Origin: Methanoculleus sp.
GTDB taxonomy: Archaea; Halobacteriota; Methanomicrobia; Methanomicrobiales; Methanoculleaceae
Assembly (NCBI RefSeq): GCF_020696975.1
Contig: NZ_JAJGBK010000027.1
Coordinates: forward strand, 1 to 58,750
Length of the DNA: 58,750 bases
Reading direction: 5' to 3'
The translations under genes and the position numbers were made by a program. Shown piece after piece: positions 1-8,800 of the stretch. Below the pieces are notes generated by a model, which had not been told where the DNA came from, ran no database searches, and saw only the letters and a list, made by a program, of their open reading frames with translations. Positions within the stretch are counted from its first letter, which is position 1. Every line of letters starts with the position of its first letter.

Positions 1-696
1 GGCTCCGATAACCTCTACCCCTGGCAGCGGAGCCTCATCACCGAGGCATTCGGGTGCCGGGTCTTCTCCTGGTACGGCAACTCCGAACAGACCGTCCTCG
101 CCGGGGAATGCGAGGAGAGCACCCATTACCACATCTTCCCCGAGTACGGCATCGTCGAACTGATCGGGAGAGACGGCCGGCCTGTCCGGGGACCGGGGGC
201 AATGGGCGAGGTGATCGCAACAAGCCTCACGAACTACATCTGCCCTCTCATCCGGTACCGGACGATGGACCTTGCAACGGAGGCCGAGGGCCCCTGCACC
301 TGCGGCCGCCCCTACCCGCTGCTCAAGCGCGTGGAGGGGAGGGTCCAGGACTTCATCGTGACCAGCAGGGGCGAGCTCCTATCGGGGGTTACAATGAACA
401 TCGACACCGATGCGTTCGATAATGTTAAACAGTTCCAGTTCTACCAGGAGAAGGTCGGGGAAGTCGTCCTGAACATCGTGAGGAGATCAGGGTTCAGCAG
501 CCAGGACGCGGAGTATCTCTACCGGGAGGTGAGCCGGAGCTGCGGTGACGACATCACCATCACCATAAGGTATGTCGAGAGCATCCCGCCCACCGCCCGG
601 GGCAAACACCGCTACTTCGTCCAGAACCTCCCGGTACGGTTCGGTGAACAGGAGATGGTAAAGGTTGAGCACGCATCCACCAATCTGCCCGTCTGA
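1..696 (+). CDS. CapK-type phenylacetate-CoA ligase-like protein (5' end outside window)
   Basis: C-terminal part of an adenylate-forming enzyme of the CapK/phenylacetate-CoA ligase family; the reading frame is open from the first base. It begins in the GSDNLYPWQR block, followed by SWYGNSEQT (the usual adenylate-binding region), then the RYRTMD segment and the small C-terminal domain. CapK-like proteins sit in polysaccharide or glycan loci and are thought to activate a carboxylate as an acyl-adenylate; the substrate cannot be read here. A full-length paralogue starts 16 bases downstream and a third lies at 3594-5018, so this is a tandem family. The first 190 bases are almost identical to the matching part of the third copy, which suggests gene conversion. 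Confidence 0.85.
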   Translation, partial: GSDNLYPWQRSLITEAFGCRVFSWYGNSEQTVLAGECEESTHYHIFPEYGIVELIGRDGRPVRGPGAMGEVIATSLTNYICPLIRYRTMDLATEAEGPCTCGRPYPLLKRVEGRVQDFIVTSRGELLSGVTMNIDTDAFDNVKQFQFYQEKVGEVVLNIVRRSGFSSQDAEYLYREVSRSCGDDITITIRYVESIPPTARGKHRYFVQNLPVRFGEQEMVKVEHASTNLPV

Positions 697-712
697 AGTC
701 GGAGGTGTCCAG

Positions 713-2101
713 ATGAAGGCTGGGTTCATAGCAACCAGATCACGAGCAAACCCGCTCACCATGAAAGCCCTCAGCCTGGTGCCTTCCTATCGTGCATACC
801 GCGAGATCTATACGCTCCTTCAGCGGTCCCAGTGGTGGAGCAAGGAGGAACTCGCGGCCTACCAGACGCAGGCGCTCTCCCGCCTGCTTGAGCACGCCTA
901 TGAACACGTTCCCTACTACCGTCGAGTCTTTCGCGAGCGGGGGCTTGTCCCCGCCGATATCGCAACCCCGGCAGACCTGGTCCATCTCCCGTTCCTGACC
1001 AAGGAGATCGTCCAGGCCAACCTCCCCGACCTGAAGGCCAGGAACTACCCGGAGTCGGCCTTCGAGTATGTCCGCACATCCGGTTCGACCGGCACCCCTA
1101 TGGGATTCTACTACGAGAAAGGGGTCTCGCGGGCCCGGGAGTGGGCGTTCATGAAGACCCAGTGGGACCGCGTCGGCTACCGGTTCACCGACCGGTGCGT
1201 CGTCCTCCGGGGCCATGTGGTCGACGCGGCGTCGAGCGGCACCTACTGGAAGAAGGCGCTCTTCGGCCGGTGGCTGATCATGTCCTCCCACCAGATGACC
1301 GAGGAGGCGCTGCCGGCCTACATCGACCGGATCCGGAGGTTCAAACCCCGGTTCATCCACGCCTACCCCTCCACGGCCGTGATCCTCGCCCGCTACATGA
1401 GAGAGCATGATATCGAACCGTTCCCGACCGTGAAAGCCGTCCTCTGCGGCTCCGAGAACCTCTACCCCTGGCAGCGGAGCCTGCTCACCGAGGTCTTCGG
1501 GTGCCGGGTCTTCTCCTGGTACGGGAACTCCGAGCAGACGGTCCTTGCCGGGGAGTGCGAGGAGAGCACCCATTACCACATCTTTCCCGAGTACGGGATC
1601 GTCGAACTGATCGGGAAAGACTGCCGGCCCGTCCGGGGACCGGGCGCGATGGGCGAGGTGGTCGCAACGAATCTCACGAACTACGTCTGCCCTCTCATCC
1701 GCTACCGGACGATGGACGTTGCCGTTGCGACCGAGAAGCAATGCTCGTGCGGAAGGGGGTATCCGCTGCTTGAGAAGGTGGAAGGGAGGCTCCAGGAGTT
1801 CATCGTGACCCGGGGCGGGCACCTGATCTCCGTCACCCCCATCAACTACGAGTCAGGAGCCTTTGAGAACATCAGGCAGTTCCAGATGTACCAGGAAGAG
1901 ATCGGCGAACTGATCATGAAGGTCGTCAGGAAACCGGCCTACACCGAGAAGGACACCCGGCAGCTGACCCGGGAACTCCGGTGGCAACTCGGCGACGAAG
2001 TGAACGTCCATGTCCGGTTCGTCGATGAGATCCCCCGCACCGAAGGCGGGAAGTTCCGCTACCTCATTCAGAAACTCCCGATAACCCTCGGGGATCTCTA
2101 G
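713..2101 (+). CDS. CapK-type phenylacetate-CoA ligase-like protein, full-length copy
   Basis: A 462-residue CapK-family adenylate-forming protein. Visible landmarks are the N-terminal HAYEHVPYYRRVFRERG block, the TSGSTGTPMGFYYEKG phosphate-binding loop (about residues 120-135), SWYGNSEQT and RYRTMD. The ATG at 713 was chosen because GGAGGT lies at 701-706, seven bases upstream; an ORF opening at 665 would overlap the preceding gene and lacks such a site. It lies 16 bases behind the partial paralogue and is probably co-transcribed with it. Function is inferred from family only: activation of an acid used to decorate a surface glycan. It is not a catabolic phenylacetate pathway member, since no paa genes are nearby. 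Confidence 0.87.
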   Translation: MKAGFIATRSRANPLTMKALSLVPSYRAYREIYTLLQRSQWWSKEELAAYQTQALSRLLEHAYEHVPYYRRVFRERGLVPADIATPADLVHLPFLTKEIVQANLPDLKARNYPESAFEYVRTSGSTGTPMGFYYEKGVSRAREWAFMKTQWDRVGYRFTDRCVVLRGHVVDAASSGTYWKKALFGRWLIMSSHQMTEEALPAYIDRIRRFKPRFIHAYPSTAVILARYMREHDIEPFPTVKAVLCGSENLYPWQRSLLTEVFGCRVFSWYGNSEQTVLAGECEESTHYHIFPEYGIVELIGKDCRPVRGPGAMGEVVATNLTNYVCPLIRYRTMDVAVATEKQCSCGRGYPLLEKVEGRLQEFIVTRGGHLISVTPINYESGAFENIRQFQMYQEEIGELIMKVVRKPAYTEKDTRQLTRELRWQLGDEVNVHVRFVDEIPRTEGGKFRYLIQKLPITLGDL

Positions 2102-2118
2102 AGGCCCGGTATCGGCCG

Positions 2119-3135
2119 CTACAGCCTATCGGTTGCCATCATCAGTCTCTTGACGAAGGAGAGGTATGCCCACTCGGAGAATGCGCCGAGGGTATCCTTC
2201 TTCTCGATCTCAAAGTACATGGTGAGGTCCGGATTGAACCTCGATTTGAAGAAGGCCAGGTCCGGGTTGTTCGCACCCATGTTCTCGAAGGTCCGGTAGC
2301 CTTCGGCCTGCGCACGCTGGATCAGGAGCCACTGGAGGTACTCGTTTCCGGCGTGAGAAGTCTCGATCTTCGGCGTCCCTATCCAGAGCAAGAACCGCCT
2401 GTACTCCTGGGCCGCCACCACGGCCGTGACCTCGTCCTCTGCGTCATAGAGGCAGTATATCCCGATCCTGTCCGGATAGGCACGGACGAGGTCTTCGAGG
2501 TAGTCCCGCTTTATGGGCGGGATGTCGACCGAGGGGTTTTTGTAACGATCGGATATGAGCCGATAAAGCGTCGAGACGTCACCGTTCCTCTCCAGCCGGA
2601 GACCGGCCCCGGCCTCTTTCTTCAGTTTATTCCGGAGTTTGTAGTGGAGGTTGTTCCAGAGATCCTCAAGCGATCGCTCGAGGTTGATGGTGTAGGTATA
2701 CCGGACCTTTGCGTCGCACCGATCCCAGAGATAATGGCGCACGTCGTTGAACTCCGGGACGAAGGTTATCGAGAGGTAGTTCGGGGAGAGGTTGCGGAGC
2801 TCTTCCTGGATCTCTCCTGCAACCATCCCGAGGAGGGACTCCTTCTTGCTCTGTCTGAGCCCCGCAAACTGCCTGTTCATCACGCAGCCGAGGTGGGGTA
2901 TCACCGTGAGCGGGGGCGGGGAGAAGATTGCGTTAACGCCGTGTATCCGTTTGCAGAAGAGCGGGAATACCGAGACCAGTTCATCCCCCTTATAGACCCC
3001 GTAAGGAAGGAGCGTGCTCTCCGTATGCTTCGCCGTCAGGTGGAGATAGTCCCACCTGTGAAAGAGGAGCCCGGAGGGACTATCGTCAATGAAGGCGTCC
3101 CAGGTATCTTTATCCTCAACTCTCTCAACTGTCAT
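2119..3135 (-). CDS. FemAB/GNAT-like acyl (aminoacyl) transferase
   Basis: A 338-residue protein of the FemAB-like GNAT superfamily (BioF2-type). Typical traits are the N-terminal WDAFIDDSPSG and FHRWDYL segment, the YKGDELVSVFPLF strand, the basic YKLRNKLKKEA helix and the C-terminal ENMGANNPDLAFFKSRFNP block. Relatives transfer acyl or aminoacyl groups during cell-surface polymer synthesis. It runs opposite to the flanking CapK genes, ending 17 bases from the middle copy, and has its own TATA box about 55 bases upstream of the start. GGTGGTGA precedes the ATG. The context points to cell-surface glycan modification; the substrate is unknown. Confidence 0.75.
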   Translation of the reverse strand: MTVERVEDKDTWDAFIDDSPSGLLFHRWDYLHLTAKHTESTLLPYGVYKGDELVSVFPLFCKRIHGVNAIFSPPPLTVIPHLGCVMNRQFAGLRQSKKESLLGMVAGEIQEELRNLSPNYLSITFVPEFNDVRHYLWDRCDAKVRYTYTINLERSLEDLWNNLHYKLRNKLKKEAGAGLRLERNGDVSTLYRLISDRYKNPSVDIPPIKRDYLEDLVRAYPDRIGIYCLYDAEDEVTAVVAAQEYRRFLLWIGTPKIETSHAGNEYLQWLLIQRAQAEGYRTFENMGANNPDLAFFKSRFNPDLTMYFEIEKKDTLGAFSEWAYLSFVKRLMMATDRL

Positions 3136-3187
3136 TCCGTCACCACCTTCCTGTTCGACGTTCGGCGACCTCTAATCACCTCCGCCG

Positions 3188-3200
3188 TCTATATACCTTT
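3188..3200 (-). promoter_or_regulatory. TATA box for the FemAB-like gene
   Basis: Read on the minus strand, AAAGGTATATAGA fits an archaeal BRE/TATA element. A start of transcription about 26 bases downstream (near 3163) would leave a leader of about 28 bases carrying the GGTGGTGA ribosome site before the ATG at 3135. Confidence 0.55.
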
Positions 3201-3593
3201 CTCCAGGCCCGCCGGATCCGGCAGGGAATCGTCAGGCGGGTGGCAAACATTATATACAGCAACATGTGAGGTAGGGGTATGGTCGCACTCCGGCTTCTTG
3301 CCCTGGACGACGTCTCGTTCCGGTCGTGGGAGGGCAACAGTTCCAGTGCTTGCAACGATGTCTGGGTAGTTTTTTCCGAAAAAGGCCTTTTTCCGGAATT
3401 CCTTAAACACTTTTCCCGTGCATCGGGCCGGGATATGATAACCATCCCGTATTCTAAGGACTTCTTCTGAAACAGGCTCAATTATGCTCCAGAAACGTCG
3501 GTTTTCTCTACAGAGATGCTGATGTTACCATCTGTACATGAGCAAAACGTTTAATGCCGAGTATCGACATGAGCAGTGTCGATGGGTGTGCGA
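3201..3593. other. Divergent intergenic region with palindromes
   Basis: Non-coding as far as can be judged. A TATA-like element (ATTATATAC) lies at 3248-3256 on the plus strand, followed by a 63-codon ORF (3279-3470) that I do not trust. A perfect 16-bp palindrome, GAAAAAGGCCTTTTTC, lies at 3378-3393 next to GGAATTCC. A TATA-like ACGTTTAATG at 3548-3557 would start transcription near 3578, just upstream of the third CapK gene. A 7-bp inverted repeat (ATCGACA/TGTCGAT) lies at 3563-3583. Confidence 0.4.
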
Positions 3594-5018
3594 ATGAACT
3601 ATCGGGGTTTGAAGGATCTCCTGCCCGAGAGTTCTGTGACGATGAGGGCACTTCATATCCTCCCGGCATACTCAGCGTACAGAACGACGTATACTCTTCT
3701 CCGGCGGTCCCGGCGGTGGAGCCGGGAAGAGCTCGCGGCCTATCAGGCGCAGGCACTCTCCCGCCTGCTCGAGCATGCCTACGAACACGTCCCCTACTAC
3801 CGCCGGGTCTTTCGCGAACGGGGGCTTGTCCCCGCCGATATCGCGACCCCGGCAGACCTGGCCCTCCTTCCGTTCCTGACAAAGGAGATCATCCAGGCCA
3901 ACCTCCCCGATCTGAAGGCCAGGAACTACCCGGAGTCGGCGTTCGAGTACGTCACGACCGGAGGTTCGACCGGCATCCCGGTCGGGTTCTACTACGAGAA
4001 AGGGGTCTCGCGGGCCCGGGAATGGGCGTTCATGAAGACCCAGTGGGACCGCGTCGGCTACCGGTTTACCGACCGGTGCGTCGTCCTCCGCGGCTACGTC
4101 GTCGGTTCGGCAAAGGAGAACGTCTACTGGAAGAAGACCCTTCTCGGACGATGGCTGCTGATGTCCTCCCACCACATGACCGACGAGACCCTCCCGGCCT
4201 ACATCGACCGGATCCGGAAGTTCAGGCCCCGGTTCATCCAGGCCTATCCCTCGATGGCCGTGATCCTCGCCCGCTACATGGTGGAGCACGATATCAAGCC
4301 GTTCCCGACGGTGAAAGCCGTCCTCTGCGGCTCCGAGAACCTCTACCCCTGGCAGCGGAGCCTCATCACCGAGGCATTCGGGTGCCGGGTCTTCTCCTGG
4401 TACGGCAACTCCGAACAGACCGTCCTCGCCGGGGAATGCGAGGAGAGCACCCACTACCACATCTTCCCCGAGTACGGGATCGTCGAACTGATCGGGAGAG
4501 ACGGCCGGCCGGTGACGACGCCGGGAGAGACAGGGGAGGTGGTCACAACGGGCCTCATCAACCCCATCTTTCCCTTCATCCGCTACCGGACGATGGATGC
4601 CGCGATCCTCGGAGACGGACCGTGTTCCTGCGGCCGTCCCTACCCGCTCCTCGATACGGTGGAGGGGAGGCTCCAGGAGTACATCGTGACGAAGGATAAC
4701 CGGTTCATATCGATGACGGCGGTCAACATGCACTCCGGGGTCTTTGACAACGTTGCACAGTTCCAGTTCTACCAGCAGCAGGAAGGGGAGGTCCTGATGC
4801 GGATCGTGAAGAGGCCGGGGTATACCGAAGAGGACACGGAGCAGATCCTCCGGGAACTCGGAAAAAAATTCGAAGGCGGCGTAGATGTGACCATCCGCTT
4901 CGTCGGAGAGATTCCCCGCACCCGGCGCGGCAAGTATCAGTTCCTGATACAGGACCTGCCGCTGGACCGCTGGGGTTTGTCAGAGTGTGAAGAAGAATGC
5001 AGAACAGAGTCAGGTTAA
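3594..5018 (+). CDS. CapK-type phenylacetate-CoA ligase-like protein, third copy
   Basis: A 474-residue paralogue of the two CapK-type proteins upstream, with the same HAYEHVPYYRRVFRERG, TGGSTGIPVGFYYEKG, SWYGNSEQT and RYRTMD landmarks. Start codons at 3576 (GTG), 3582 and 3594 are all in frame. I chose 3594 because GGGTG sits five bases upstream and the TATA-like element at 3548-3557 places transcription start near 3578. The C-terminal domain differs from the other copies while the central block is almost identical at base level, indicating gene conversion between copies. The 3' end overlaps the start of the CapA-like gene by 22 bases, so the two are probably translated together. Confidence 0.85.
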   Translation: MNYRGLKDLLPESSVTMRALHILPAYSAYRTTYTLLRRSRRWSREELAAYQAQALSRLLEHAYEHVPYYRRVFRERGLVPADIATPADLALLPFLTKEIIQANLPDLKARNYPESAFEYVTTGGSTGIPVGFYYEKGVSRAREWAFMKTQWDRVGYRFTDRCVVLRGYVVGSAKENVYWKKTLLGRWLLMSSHHMTDETLPAYIDRIRKFRPRFIQAYPSMAVILARYMVEHDIKPFPTVKAVLCGSENLYPWQRSLITEAFGCRVFSWYGNSEQTVLAGECEESTHYHIFPEYGIVELIGRDGRPVTTPGETGEVVTTGLINPIFPFIRYRTMDAAILGDGPCSCGRPYPLLDTVEGRLQEYIVTKDNRFISMTAVNMHSGVFDNVAQFQFYQQQEGEVLMRIVKRPGYTEEDTEQILRELGKKFEGGVDVTIRFVGEIPRTRRGKYQFLIQDLPLDRWGLSECEEECRTESG

Positions 5019-6109
5019 TAGCAGCCGGGGACATCTGGTTGCGGACAGAAGGCGGCCGGCACCCGTTCAGGGAGGTCCAGCACGTTCTCGATGAGAAGGA
5101 TATCCTCTTTGGGAATCTGGAGACGACCCTCTCGGATACGGGAGATCCGGCGGAGAAGCACCATGTGATCTCCGAATCCCCGGAGGCGGCCCGGCACCTG
5201 GTGGATGCGGGGTTCGATGTTCTCAGCGTTGCAAACAACCACTCCGGCGACCTCGGCATCGAGGGCTTCAGGAACACCCTGAACGCGCTCGAGAGCCGGG
5301 GCATCCTCCCGATCGGGGGATCGGCGACGGAGAACCGGCAGGAACCGGTCATCATCGAGCGAAACGGTCTCTTGATCGGGTTTGCCGGCTACACGATCGG
5401 GAAACTCGCCCTGTCAAACGAAGTCTCGGTCAACCGGCTGGTTGAAGAGGATATCTTCAAGGACATCGCCTCGCTTAAGGGCAGGTGCGACCATATCGCC
5501 CTGTCGCTGCACTGGGGCGCCGAGATGGCTTACTACCCCTCGCCGGCGCAGATCGATCTTGCCCACCGGCTCATCGATGCAGGCGCCACCCTGATCCTCG
5601 GCCACCACCCTCACACCATGCAGGCGATCGAGCGCTACCACGGGGGGCTGATCGCCTACTCGCTCGGCATGCTCCAGTTTGAACCCCGCTGGCCCCACAA
5701 CCTCTCGCGGGAGGCAGTCGTCCTCTCGGTCGACCTGGAGAAGGACGGGGTCGTGGGGGAGTACGGGGTGACCCCGCTCCTCGTCGACGACAATTTCGTG
5801 CCCCATGTGGCGGAGGGGGCTGAAGGGGAGAATATCCGGACGTTCCTTGCCGGGATCTCGCGAGAGGTCGCTGAAGGCGAGATCACCGAAGCCCGATGGT
5901 TTGAGGAGATCGCGCCGGTCTACATGCGGATGAACTTTGAGAGTTACCGGTACCGGATACGCAACAACGGTCCCCTTCCCGTTCTCGAGATGATGATCTG
6001 GTTCGTCACCCCCTTCTGCCTGAAATGCTACGCCGGCCTGCTTCGTCGGGCGCTTCGCCCGGCGCCGTGGCGGGAGAGGCGCATGCCCGGAAGCGGGGCC
6101 AGGAACTGA
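4997..6109 (+). CDS. CapA/PgsA-family metallophosphatase-fold protein
   Basis: A 370-residue protein of the poly-gamma-glutamate capsule synthesis family (PGA_cap, calcineurin-like fold). Characteristic blocks are AAGDIWLR at the N terminus, LFGNLETTLSD, SVANNHSGDLG, SLHWGAEM, LILGHHPHTMQ and IAYSLGMLQF. In bacteria CapA supports poly-gamma-glutamate synthesis or export; the archaeal role is not established. There is no N-terminal signal peptide, but a hydrophobic stretch (about residues 330-350) near the C terminus could bind the membrane. It follows the third CapK gene with a 22-base overlap, so it belongs to the same surface-polymer locus. Confidence 0.82.
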   Translation: MQNRVRLIAAGDIWLRTEGGRHPFREVQHVLDEKDILFGNLETTLSDTGDPAEKHHVISESPEAARHLVDAGFDVLSVANNHSGDLGIEGFRNTLNALESRGILPIGGSATENRQEPVIIERNGLLIGFAGYTIGKLALSNEVSVNRLVEEDIFKDIASLKGRCDHIALSLHWGAEMAYYPSPAQIDLAHRLIDAGATLILGHHPHTMQAIERYHGGLIAYSLGMLQFEPRWPHNLSREAVVLSVDLEKDGVVGEYGVTPLLVDDNFVPHVAEGAEGENIRTFLAGISREVAEGEITEARWFEEIAPVYMRMNFESYRYRIRNNGPLPVLEMMIWFVTPFCLKCYAGLLRRALRPAPWRERRMPGSGARN

Positions 6110-6292
6110 ACAGGATACGGGGCGCCGGAGGACCCCGGCCGGGCTCCGGCCCCGGCACGTTTTTGCCATACACCCGATTCGGGCACGTTTTAACCCCCCA
6201 TTCCCGCGGAAGCCCGCCGGATGCTCAGACTCAGAACCGCAAAACTCTCATTACAATTGATGACAGATATAGATGAGAGGAGTGTAACCAAT

Positions 6293-7174
6293 TTGTCAGT
6301 GATTCCAAAGGAGGAGTATCTCTATAAATGCACGTCTGCCTGTGCGGGGTGCAGCTCTTCCCTGTGTCTGCGCTACGTGCTCAAAGCGGCCGGTCCGGAC
6401 TCCGTCCTGGTCGTGCCCGCCTGCTGCACCAGCGTCCTCCAGGGGATCTACCCCGGCACGGCGATGAGCGTGCCGGTATACAATATAGCATTTGCCGCAG
6501 CCGCTGCCTGTGCCTCCGGCCTGAGCAACGCGCTCGCGGCCCAGGGGAAAGAGACCAACGTCATCGTCTATGCGGGCGACGGAGGGACTGTCGATATCGG
6601 TATCCAGGCGCTCTCCGGGGCATTTGAACGGGGGACCAACTTCCTCTACATCTGCTACGACAACGAGGCATACGGCAACACCGGGATGCAGCGGTCGGGC
6701 GCAACCCCGCTCGGGGCGCGCACCACGACGACCCCCGGCGGCAAGCCCACGGCGAAGAAGGACCTCGACCGGATCGTCGAGGCGCATAACCCGCCCTACA
6801 TGGCGACCGCCTGCAGCGCCTACCCTCTTGACCTCTATAAGAAGGTGAAGAAGGCGCTCTCGATTGAGGGGCCGAAGTTCATCCATATCCTCGCACCCTG
6901 CCCGCCGGGGTGGCGCTACCCGACGGAGAAGACGGTCGAGATGGGCAAGATGGCCGTGAAGACCGGGACGTGGATCCTGTATGAGCGCGAGTTCGGGAAA
7001 CTCTCGATCAGCGGCCCGTCGAAGGCAGCGATGAGGAAGCCCGCGCCGCTCGAGGACTACATCAAGGGCCAGGGCCGGTTCAAGAACGTGAGCCCGGAGA
7101 TCTTCGACCTGATGCGCCAGCAGGTGCAACAGAACATCGATCGTCTTTCCCGCGAGGAGGCCGGCGCATGCTGA
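6293..7174 (+). CDS. porB: Pyruvate:ferredoxin oxidoreductase beta subunit
   Basis: Beta subunit of the four-subunit pyruvate synthase, which links acetyl-CoA, CO2 and reduced ferredoxin to pyruvate. It holds the cluster-ligating CTSACAGC near the N terminus and the thiamine-diphosphate motif GDGGTVDIG ending in YDNEAYGNTG. YIKGQGRF in the C-terminal part is typical of PorB. I prefer the TTG at 6293, eleven bases after GAGAGGAG at 6275-6282, giving a protein that begins SVIPKEEYLYK like other PorB; ATGs at 6221 and 6260 would add unrelated residues. The gene overlaps porA by seven bases. The order B-A-G-D has the catalytic subunits first. Confidence 0.92.
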   Translation: MSVIPKEEYLYKCTSACAGCSSSLCLRYVLKAAGPDSVLVVPACCTSVLQGIYPGTAMSVPVYNIAFAAAAACASGLSNALAAQGKETNVIVYAGDGGTVDIGIQALSGAFERGTNFLYICYDNEAYGNTGMQRSGATPLGARTTTTPGGKPTAKKDLDRIVEAHNPPYMATACSAYPLDLYKKVKKALSIEGPKFIHILAPCPPGWRYPTEKTVEMGKMAVKTGTWILYEREFGKLSISGPSKAAMRKPAPLEDYIKGQGRFKNVSPEIFDLMRQQVQQNIDRLSREEAGAC

Positions 7175-8280
7175 CGATCGCAACCGGCAACAAGGCGGTG
7201 GCGGCCGCGGTGAAGGCCGCGAATCCGGGCGTCATCGCCGCGTACCCGATCACCCCCCAGACGGAGATCGTGGAGCAGATCGCCGATTACGTCACCGCCG
7301 GCGACCTTGCGAGCAAGTACATACCGGTGGAGAGCGAGCACTCGGCGATGGCCGCCTGCATCGGGGCGAGCGCCGGGGGGGTGCGGACGTTCACGGCGAC
7401 GAGTTCCCACGGCCTCCTCTACATGCACGAGATGGTCCACTGGGCGGCGGGCGCGCGCCTCCCCATCGTCATGGCGAACGTCAACCGCGCCCTCGGACCC
7501 GGCTGGAACACCTGGGCGGAGCACACCGACGCCTTCTCCCAGCGCGACACGGGCTGGCTGCAGGTCTTCGTGGGCACGGTCCAGGAGGCCTACGACGCCA
7601 CATTGATGGCTTTCCGGATCGCCGAGGACGAGCGGGTCCTCCTTCCGGTGATGGTCAACCTGGACGGGTTCGCGCTGAGCCACATCACGCAGGCGCTCGA
7701 GACCGTCGATCCCGGCGACTTCATCCCGCCCTACCACCTCCCGCACGCCATCGATACAAAGAACCCCTGCGTCTACGGCCCCATGACCGGACCGAACGAC
7801 TACTACAAGTTCCGCTGGGACATCGAGCGGTCGATGCGCGATGCCCGGGGCGTGATCGCCGAGGTCGAGCGCGAGTTTGCCGAGCAGTTCGGCCGGTCCT
7901 ACGGCCCCACCGAGGACTACCGGTGCGATGACGCCGACGTCGTCGTCATCGCGATGGGGACGCTCGGGAAAGAGGCCGAGGTGGCGGTCGACCGCCTCCG
8001 CGACGAGGGGATAAAGGCCGGGTCGATGCGCCTGCGCTGGTTCCGGCCCTTCCCGGACCTCGATCTGGCCGGCCGGGAGGTCGTGGTGATCGACCGCGAC
8101 TACTCGTTCGGCTTCGGGGGCGTGGTGGCGCACTCCGTCCGGTCGAAGACCGGTGTTACGCCCTACAGCGTCATCGCCGGGCTCGGCGGCCAGGAGGTCA
8201 CCTACAACGATATCGCGGACTTCGTCAGGAACCGGCATCCCGGTGAGGAGATGTGGTTTGGGGTGAGCGAGCATGTATGA
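7168..8280 (+). CDS. porA: Pyruvate:ferredoxin oxidoreductase alpha subunit
   Basis: A 370-residue alpha subunit of pyruvate synthase. AAYPITPQTEIVEQIA, VESEHSAMAACIGAS, SSHGLLYMHEM, NRALGPGWNTWAEHTD and RDTGWLQ are the family hallmarks of the pyruvate-type enzyme rather than 2-oxoglutarate or indolepyruvate types. The C-terminal third is the transketolase-C-like domain. It overlaps porB by seven bases and porG by eight, so the four genes form a translationally coupled operon. In a hydrogenotrophic methanogen this enzyme runs in the anabolic direction to assimilate acetyl-CoA. Confidence 0.94.
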   Translation: MLTIATGNKAVAAAVKAANPGVIAAYPITPQTEIVEQIADYVTAGDLASKYIPVESEHSAMAACIGASAGGVRTFTATSSHGLLYMHEMVHWAAGARLPIVMANVNRALGPGWNTWAEHTDAFSQRDTGWLQVFVGTVQEAYDATLMAFRIAEDERVLLPVMVNLDGFALSHITQALETVDPGDFIPPYHLPHAIDTKNPCVYGPMTGPNDYYKFRWDIERSMRDARGVIAEVEREFAEQFGRSYGPTEDYRCDDADVVVIAMGTLGKEAEVAVDRLRDEGIKAGSMRLRWFRPFPDLDLAGREVVVIDRDYSFGFGGVVAHSVRSKTGVTPYSVIAGLGGQEVTYNDIADFVRNRHPGEEMWFGVSEHV

Positions 8281-8800
8281 GATACGGATCCACTCCCGGG
8301 GCGGGCAGGGCGGCGTCACGGCCGCAAAGCTCCTCGCCCTTGCGGCGTTCAGGGACGGCAAATACGCAACGGCCTGCCCGTTCTACGGGGCGGAACGGCG
8401 CGGTGCCCCGGTCGTCTCGTTCGTCCGGATCGACGATGAGCCGATCAAGATCTACAGCCAGATCCACGAGCCCGACCTCGTGATCGTCCTTGATACGAGC
8501 ATCATGGACGTGGTGGACGTCCTGGAGGGGTTGAAGCCCGGCGGGACGGTCCTCCTGAACAGCGCCCACCCCATCGCCGGGTGCAACGGGACCTGCCGTT
8601 ACGTCGACCTGACCGGGATCGCGCTCGCGAAGAACCTGGTGGTCGCGGGAAGCCCCATCCTGAACACCCCGGTCCTCGGGGCGCTCGCGAAGATGGGTAT
8701 CGTCACGCTCCCATCGGCACGGACGGCGATCCAGGAGATGTTTGCCGACGAGCGGAACGTGAAGGCTGCTGAGGCGGCGTATGAGGAGTTGAAGGCATGA
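8273..8800 (+). CDS. porG: Pyruvate:ferredoxin oxidoreductase gamma subunit
   Basis: A 175-residue gamma subunit with the conserved IRIHSRGGQGGVTAAKLLA start, the ACPFYGAERRGAPV block and the TALAKNLVVAGSPILNTPVLGALAKMG-type C-terminal part (here IALAKN and NTPVLGALAK). It completes the catalytic core with PorA and PorB. The ATG lies inside the end of porA and the stop overlaps the porD start by four bases. Confidence 0.93.
   Translation: MYEIRIHSRGGQGGVTAAKLLALAAFRDGKYATACPFYGAERRGAPVVSFVRIDDEPIKIYSQIHEPDLVIVLDTSIMDVVDVLEGLKPGGTVLLNSAHPIAGCNGTCRYVDLTGIALAKNLVVAGSPILNTPVLGALAKMGIVTLPSARTAIQEMFADERNVKAAEAAYEELKA

Noticed and set aside
740-1822. Long minus-strand ORF across the second CapK gene
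   Set aside because: It mirrors the codon positions of the plus-strand gene and is Pro/Arg/Gly/Asp-rich with no motif: a shadow caused by high GC.
3279-3470. 63-codon ORF behind a TATA-like element
   Set aside because: No motif, and it contains the 16-bp palindrome and T-runs; more likely regulatory sequence.
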